12,350 nucleotides of DNA from Alphaproteobacteria bacterium (lineage in GTDB: Bacteria > Pseudomonadota > Alphaproteobacteria > UBA11222), in NCBI GenBank assembly GCA_003454415.1, contig DMKG01000233.1, positions 6,502-18,851 of the forward strand, in the 5' to 3' direction. The notes beneath the pieces were generated by a model. That model ran no database searches. It was not told the DNA's origin and saw nothing but the letters and a program-made list of their open reading frames with translations. Shown here one piece after another: positions 8,450 through 12,350 of the stretch. Each line of letters begins with the position of its first letter. Position 1 is the first letter of the stretch. Made by a program: the position numbers and the translations under genes.

Positions 8450-8869
8450 TTACTTCAGCGCCGATCTTATCTTATCCGCATGGGACTGTAACACTTCTTT
8501 CGCCGCCATCTCACGCGCATGCAGGCGCATCTCCACGCCCGCATACCGGGGCACGATATGGAAATGGATATGAAAAACGGTTTGCCCGGCTTCGCCGCCA
8601 TTGAATTGGAAGATCGCCAGTCCATCCGGCTTCAGAGCCTGATTTACCGCCTGCGCCATGCGATGGGTAGTGCGGATAAGGATCGCGGCTTCATCCGCAC
8701 TCACCTCATAAATATTTGCAGCATGCCGTTTGGGTATCACCAGACAATGGCCGGGGGATTGCGGCATTACATCCATGAAGACGAGCGTGCTGTCATCCTC
8801 ATGGATTTTCACCGAAGGCATTTCTCCACGCAGGATACGGCAGAAAATGCAATTGGGGTCAGTACTCAT
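8450..8869 (-). CDS. HIT family protein (histidine triad nucleotide hydrolase)
   Basis: HIT-fold hydrolase of the HINT-like branch, expected to cleave nucleoside phosphoramidates or related adenylated waste products; cytoplasmic. The 139 residues match the family. The triad HIHFHIVPR starts at H100, with H102 the likely nucleophile. A CIFC zinc motif (7-10) with H49 and H100 completes a probable zinc site. The SPGHCLVIPKRH stretch (38-49) and FQFNGGEAGQTVFH are also typical. The real substrate cannot be read from sequence. It starts at ATG 8869, overlapping the TGA of the upstream acyltransferase gene by 4 bases. A strong GAGGAGG (8883-8877), itself coding for the acidic tail of that gene, lies 7 bases before the ATG. 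Confidence 0.94.
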   Translation of the reverse strand: MSTDPNCIFCRILRGEMPSVKIHEDDSTLVFMDVMPQSPGHCLVIPKRHAANIYEVSADEAAILIRTTHRMAQAVNQALKPDGLAIFQFNGGEAGQTVFHIHFHIVPRYAGVEMRLHAREMAAKEVLQSHADKIRSALK

Positions 8870-10074
8870 TCTTCAACCTCCTCTTCGGGAATTCTGCGGA
8901 AAGGAGAACGCCCTTCCAGATAATGGGCGCTTTCACTGACCTGCGCCCTTTCATGGACAAGATAATCACTCACCGCGGCCCGAAACCGGGAATCCCTGAT
9001 CCAGTGAGCGCTGTAAGTGGGGCAGGGCAGATAACCGCGCGCAAGCTTGTGCGCGCCCTGCGCCCCGGCCTCTACCCGCGCCAGCCCCCGGGCAATGGCG
9101 AAATCGATCGCCTGATAATAACAGGCTTCGAAATGCAGAAACGGATGTTCCTCGATACATCCCCAGTTGCGGCCATACAGGGCCTCATCGCCAATAAAAT
9201 TGATCGCGCCTGCGATCGTGCGTCCCGCTCGCCGGCAGAGGATCAGCAGGATTTTTTCCGGCATGGTTTCGCCGATCACTGAAAACAGCTTTCGGGTCAG
9301 ATAAGGCCGGCCCCATTTGCTGCGGCCGGTGCTGAGGTAACATTGGTAAAATGCATCCCAGTGTTCTTCTGTAATGTCCTTGCCCGTGAGCGGCGTCACC
9401 TCGACGCCGTTTTCCAGCGCGGCGCGCCGTTCACGGCGGATCTGCTTGCGCTTGCGCGCGGTCAGACTGCCGAGAAAATCCTCGAAATCGTGAAAGTTCT
9501 GATTAAGCCAGTGAAACTGGAAATCCGTCCTCTGCAAAAACCCCTTCGCGGCAAGCGCTTCCCATTCTGTCTTTTGCAGAAAGGTGAAATGCAGCGATGA
9601 GACCTCCGCCCTTTCAGCGATTTCCTGGCAAGCCTGAATGAGAAGATCGCGGTGTCGCGCGGCGTCTGCATGGGGACGCAGTAATATCCGCCGTCCCGGC
9701 GCGGGGGTAAAGGGCACACAGGCCTGCAGTTTAGGATAATATTCACCGCCTGCGCGATGCCAGGCGTCCGCCCAGGCGTGGTCGAAAACATATTCTCCGT
9801 AGGAATGGGATTTCAGATACAGAGGGATTGCCGCCAGCAGATTTCCACCGTCATCCTCCAGCAGCAGATGATGCGGCGCCCACCCGGTTTCCGGAGTGGC
9901 GGATCCCGACACTTCCAGGGCGTTCAGAAAGGCATGGGACAGGAAAGGATTGCCGGGAATGGCATGACCGTCTGCCTGGTCCTCGGGATTCGCGCAGGCA
10001 TCCCATTCCCGCGCCTTCACCGAAGCGATCCCGGTGACAATCCGAACACGCAGCGTGGCGGCGTTTTCAAGCAT
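8866..10074 (-). CDS. COG3146 / DUF482 predicted N-acyltransferase (FemAB/GNAT-like fold)
   Basis: Protein of 402 residues from the COG3146 family, annotated in databases as a predicted acyltransferase, sometimes with peptidoglycan recognition in the name. I know of no proven substrate. Family marks are NPFLSHAFLNALE (42-54), the EYVFDHAWADAWHRAGGEYYPKL block from about residue 94, the basic TARKRKQIRRERR helix in the middle, and GAQGAHKLARGY followed by PTYSAHWI toward the C-terminus. The fold is related to FemX/FemAB transferases that use aminoacyl-tRNA, but that function is not shown. There is no signal peptide, so it is cytoplasmic. The frame stays open far upstream (to 10464), but that stretch is antisense-like text inside the neighbouring gene. 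ATG 10074 has GAGGG (10084-10080) 5 bases before it and overlaps the phosphodiesterase stop by 8 bases. Confidence 0.9.
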   Translation of the reverse strand: MLENAATLRVRIVTGIASVKAREWDACANPEDQADGHAIPGNPFLSHAFLNALEVSGSATPETGWAPHHLLLEDDGGNLLAAIPLYLKSHSYGEYVFDHAWADAWHRAGGEYYPKLQACVPFTPAPGRRILLRPHADAARHRDLLIQACQEIAERAEVSSLHFTFLQKTEWEALAAKGFLQRTDFQFHWLNQNFHDFEDFLGSLTARKRKQIRRERRAALENGVEVTPLTGKDITEEHWDAFYQCYLSTGRSKWGRPYLTRKLFSVIGETMPEKILLILCRRAGRTIAGAINFIGDEALYGRNWGCIEEHPFLHFEACYYQAIDFAIARGLARVEAGAQGAHKLARGYLPCPTYSAHWIRDSRFRAAVSDYLVHERAQVSESAHYLEGRSPFRRIPEEEVEE

Positions 10075-10804
10075 GAAAGCCCTCGAAAATGAAACTGTCA
10101 GCATAGGCCCTGGCGACAGCAAGTTGTGCTGGCGTACGCACCGTCCAGCATAATAGCGGAACGCCCATCCGTCTGACATCGCGTATGGGGGGGGATGGCA
10201 GATCGCGGACATTGTAGGAAACAAAATGCGGCTGGCTCTGAGCGCTGGACCATAATTTGCTCCAGGCCAGTCTTTGTCCCCAGGCCATTCCAGGTTCAGG
10301 GCGCGAGACAAAGTTTTGCGCGATCTGACCCCGGACAAAGCCGGGCGCATTTTCAACAAACCAGGCGACACTTGCCGGGTTGAAGGATTGCACGGCGAAG
10401 GGGCCCGCATAATCCGCCAGCAGTCCCGCGATGCGGGCCTCCAGCGGGCCGATGCGCCCGCCATAGGGCGTTTTAATTTCGATCAGCAATGGCGTACGCC
10501 CGCCGACATCTTCCAGAGTTTCCGCAAGGGTGGGAGGGGTTTCCTGACTATTGCCCAATTTCAGTTTCTTCAGGGCGCGCACTGGCTTCTCTACGGTTTT
10601 TCCCTCCACCCCGGTCATGCGGTTCAGGGTGAAATCATGAAACACTACTGGCGCGCCGTCCGCGGCAGCCTGAACGTCCAGTTCGACGCCATAGCCGTTC
10701 TGTATCGCAGCCCTGAACGCCGCCAGACTATTTTCCGGAGCAGGACCGGTATTTTCAAACAATCCCCGGTGAGCGTAGCGGGTGCGGGTCAGCCAGTCTG
10801 TCAT
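10067..10804 (-). CDS. Glycerophosphodiester phosphodiesterase, cytoplasmic
   Basis: Hydrolyses glycerophosphodiesters to glycerol-3-phosphate and an alcohol; a TIM-barrel, metal-dependent enzyme. The 245 residues match cytoplasmic UgpQ-type proteins, with no signal peptide. Active-site marks are AHRG (11-14, H12), PENS (23-26), ELD (41-43, E41 and D43 as metal ligands), FHDFTLNRMTG (55-65, H56 as the second catalytic His), PTLAETLE (91-98) and IEIK (108-111). Its ATG overlaps the stop of the RidA-family gene as ATGA and it has no obvious ribosome site, so translation is probably coupled. Its 3' end overlaps the next gene by 8 bases. The substrate could also be another phosphodiester, since this family covers several head groups. 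Confidence 0.93.
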   Translation of the reverse strand: MTDWLTRTRYAHRGLFENTGPAPENSLAAFRAAIQNGYGVELDVQAAADGAPVVFHDFTLNRMTGVEGKTVEKPVRALKKLKLGNSQETPPTLAETLEDVGGRTPLLIEIKTPYGGRIGPLEARIAGLLADYAGPFAVQSFNPASVAWFVENAPGFVRGQIAQNFVSRPEPGMAWGQRLAWSKLWSSAQSQPHFVSYNVRDLPSPPIRDVRRMGVPLLCWTVRTPAQLAVARAYADSFIFEGFHA

Positions 10805-11280
10805 GCTGAGGCAGAAAGAATTGCAAAAATTCCGGAGATTTCAACCGTCGAATCGAAAGGCAGACTGTTGCAGCCGACTGCGAAACGGGCATGAACGCCC
10901 TTTTCGCCGAACACGTCCGCAATGAGATCAGACGCGCCATTGATGACGGCGGGGTGATCTTTGAAATCAGGGGTGGCGTTCACAAACCCTTCTATACGCA
11001 GACAACGGACGACGCGGCTCAAATCCCCATCACAGGCTTCACGCAATTGCGCGAGAAGATTCAATGCACAAAGCCTTGCCGCCTGCTGGCCCTGTTCGAC
11101 CGTGAATTCCGCGCCACATTTGCCCCTCCATTCAATGCCTTTCGTCCCAAGAGGCACCTGACCAGAGATGAACACCAGCCCACCGGCAATAGTGTAGGGC
11201 GTGTAATTGGCGGCCGGCGGACTGGGTGAGGGCAGGATAAGCCCAAGTTCTTTCATACGAATATCTATGCTATGGCTCAT
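10801..11280 (-). CDS. RidA family protein (YjgF/YER057c/UK114, PF14588-like branch)
   Basis: Relative of RidA, the deaminase that clears reactive enamine and imine intermediates of PLP enzymes. The 159 residues exceed the roughly 130 of classical RidA and fit the longer branch whose members begin with a KELG.LP motif (here KELGLILP, 10-17) and include a PDF..HP.VINGASDL stretch (104-119). The substrate-binding Arg is present as R132 in HARFAVG, and the C-terminal LP....VEI element is there (E147). FISGQVPL (37-44) is also typical. The actual reaction of this branch is not established, and older names call it an endoribonuclease. ATG 11280 has GGAG (11291-11288) 7 bases upstream; an internal ATG at 11256 lacks such a site. 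It is the first gene of the minus-strand operon. Confidence 0.93.
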   Translation of the reverse strand: MSHSIDIRMKELGLILPSPSPPAANYTPYTIAGGLVFISGQVPLGTKGIEWRGKCGAEFTVEQGQQAARLCALNLLAQLREACDGDLSRVVRCLRIEGFVNATPDFKDHPAVINGASDLIADVFGEKGVHARFAVGCNSLPFDSTVEISGIFAILSASA

Positions 11281-11305
11281 GTGCGGACTCCGGCATCGGG
11301 ATTAC

Positions 11306-11385
11306 ATGTTAGCATTTTTGCACATTCAGGGTCCCGTTCTAACATTCGTATTCCGTTTTTCGCTGTAGTTCGGGAATGTTAGAAC
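11306..11385. promoter_or_regulatory. Inverted-repeat cluster in the divergent intergenic region, likely operator
   Basis: The arms GTTCTAACATTC (11336-11347) and GAATGTTAGAAC (11374-11385) are exact reverse complements with a 26-base spacer. The core word ATGTTAG occurs three times: 11306-11312 (+), 11339-11345 (as CTAACAT) and 11376-11382 (+). Outside the arms GGTCC (11330-11334) and GGACC (11391-11395) also match as complements. Lying between two divergent start codons, this looks like binding sites for a regulator of one or both genes, possibly bridging two sites by looping. An RNA hairpin is an alternative reading. The regulator itself is not in the window. Confidence 0.5.
11318..11345 (+). 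promoter_or_regulatory. Candidate sigma70-type promoter for aguA
   Basis: TTGCAC (11318-11323) and TAACAT (11340-11345) are separated by 16 bases and point toward the agmatine deiminase gene. The -10-like box lies inside the left arm of the inverted repeat, so a bound regulator would block or alter it. This would leave a 5' leader of about 150 bases. The match is moderate and made by eye; other boxes are possible. Confidence 0.25.
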
Positions 11386-11505
11386 CATATGGACCACTGG
11401 CAAGCACAAAAAGCCGGAGGATTTTTGGGCTTGATTGTTGCCCATGTAAGGCGGTGATGCGGGCAGCGTATGTCAAATCCGCTTCACCCATTCAGAGGAT
11501 TACAC

Positions 11506-12350
11506 ATGACACCGGCTGATTTTATCATGCCTGCGGAATGGGAACGGCATCAGCGGTGCTGGATGGCCTGGCCCTGCAGAGAAAGCCTGTGGGGAAGCCC
11601 CGCAGAACTGGAGAAGGCGCGGGCGGCTTATGCATCGGTGGCCAATGCCATCGCCCGCTTCGAGCCGGTCACAATGGTCGCCCGTCCGGAACACAGGGCG
11701 GATGTGCGAAAGGCATGCGGATCAGGGGTGCAGGTCAAGGATCACGCCATCGATGACTCCTGGCTGCGGGATACCGGACCGAGCTTTGTGCGTGACGCCC
11801 GGGGTCATCTGTCTGGCGTCGCCTGGCGCTTCAATGGATGGGGCGGAAAATATCAGCCCCATAACCGGGACGCCTCGTTCGCCGCCAGTCTTTTGGAGGA
11901 CCTCGGGCTGCCCTGTCTGAAAGCGCCCATGGTGGCCGAAGGCGGAGCCATTCATGTGGATGGGGAAGGGACTTTGCTTACCACCCGCCAGTGCCTCCTG
12001 AATGTCAACCGCAACCCGGGAATGGCCCAGTCAGATATTGAGCGGATACTCGGGGAGTTTCTGGGGGTGCGCAAGATCATCTGGCTGAATGAAGGACTTA
12101 GCGGCGATGAAACCGATGGGCATATTGATAATGTCGTCTGTTTCGCAGCTCCTGGAAAACTGATTTTGCAAGGGTGTGAAGATCCGGCAGACGCGAATTT
12201 CAGGATTGCAAAGGATAATCACGCATTACTGGCGGAAGAAACGGATGCGGCGGGGCGACGTTTCGAGATCATCCGTCTGCCCTTGCCCGGACCCCGCTTT
12301 GATGCGCATGGGAAGAGATTGACGCTATCCTATGTGAATTATTATGTGGC
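11506..12350 (+). CDS. aguA: Agmatine deiminase, N-terminal part (3' end outside window)
   Basis: Hydrolyses agmatine to N-carbamoylputrescine and ammonia in the route from arginine to putrescine; a cytoplasmic pentein-fold enzyme related to bacterial peptidylarginine deiminases. 281 codons are visible and the frame is open to the edge; the family is usually about 340-370 residues. Motifs are MPAEWERHQRCWMAWP (8-23), DDSWLRDTGP (83-92), RFNGWGGKY (108-116), EGGAIHVDG (145-153) and GDETDGHIDN (200-209), with H206 and D208 at the places of the catalytic His and Asp. The catalytic Cys near the C-terminus lies beyond the window, so activity cannot be fully judged. ATG 11506 is preceded by AGAGGA (11494-11499) at 6 bases; an in-frame ATG at 11527 is less likely. 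It is transcribed away from the RidA operon. Confidence 0.93.
   Translation, partial: MTPADFIMPAEWERHQRCWMAWPCRESLWGSPAELEKARAAYASVANAIARFEPVTMVARPEHRADVRKACGSGVQVKDHAIDDSWLRDTGPSFVRDARGHLSGVAWRFNGWGGKYQPHNRDASFAASLLEDLGLPCLKAPMVAEGGAIHVDGEGTLLTTRQCLLNVNRNPGMAQSDIERILGEFLGVRKIIWLNEGLSGDETDGHIDNVVCFAAPGKLILQGCEDPADANFRIAKDNHALLAEETDAAGRRFEIIRLPLPGPRFDAHGKRLTLSYVNYYV

Noticed and set aside
10075..10464. N-terminal extension of the COG3146 acyltransferase frame by about 130 residues
   Set aside because: The extra stretch lies wholly inside the phosphodiesterase gene in another frame, has no family similarity, and the ATG at 10074 has a good ribosome site.
10274..10894. 206-residue open frame on the + strand
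   Set aside because: It is antisense to the phosphodiesterase and RidA-family genes, both of which have complete motif sets; the product resembles no known family.
11426..11444. Short hairpin (TGGGC/GCCCA, 9-base loop) in the aguA leader
   Set aside because: A five-pair stem is expected by chance in sequence of this composition, and no riboswitch-like conserved core is visible around it.

Overview
The window is ordinary, gene-dense chromosome from an alphaproteobacterium of moderately high GC content. Three things point there: the order nuoL-nuoM-nuoN-birA-coaX-rnj-mce-DUF1467, which is typical of that class; the RidA, glycerophosphodiesterase, COG3146 (DUF482) and HIT genes lying together; and RNase J in a Gram-negative background. 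I cannot fix the order or genus from sequence alone. No tRNA, rRNA, CRISPR array, insertion sequence, phage gene or attachment site was seen.

Region 1 (1-7896, + strand) is one tightly packed gene string. It opens inside nuoL and continues through nuoM and nuoN, the antiporter-like membrane subunits of respiratory complex I. It then runs into birA (biotin ligase without a repressor domain), coaX (type III pantothenate kinase), rnj (ribonuclease J), mce (methylmalonyl-CoA epimerase) and a small two-helix membrane protein of the DUF1467 family. Gaps are 0-20 bases and two junctions overlap (nuoL/nuoM and coaX/rnj). The string ends in a perfect 22-base palindrome that includes the last stop codon. 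Besides energy conservation, the string supplies biotinylation, CoA and the epimerase that follows biotin-dependent propionyl-CoA carboxylase.

Region 2 (7936-11280, - strand) converges on region 1. In transcription order it holds a RidA-family protein, a cytoplasmic glycerophosphodiester phosphodiesterase, a predicted FemAB/GNAT-like acyltransferase (COG3146), a HIT-family hydrolase and a stand-alone CinA C-terminal (PncC-type) amidohydrolase. The first four are joined by 4- or 8-base overlaps, so this is almost certainly one translationally coupled operon. At least three of its products (RidA, HIT, PncC) belong to families that repair or clear damaged or waste metabolites.

Region 3 (11281-11505) is the only sizeable non-coding stretch, 225 bases between divergent genes. 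It holds a perfect 12-base inverted repeat plus a third copy of its core word, which looks like an operator. Region 4 (11506-end, + strand) is the first 281 codons of an agmatine deiminase cut off by the window edge.

I see no clearly undescribed system. The items most worth a second look are the operator-like inverted repeat between ridA and aguA, the palindrome at the convergent junction, the five-gene metabolite-repair-like operon with its uncharacterised acyltransferase, and a substituted residue in the BirA nucleotide-binding loop.
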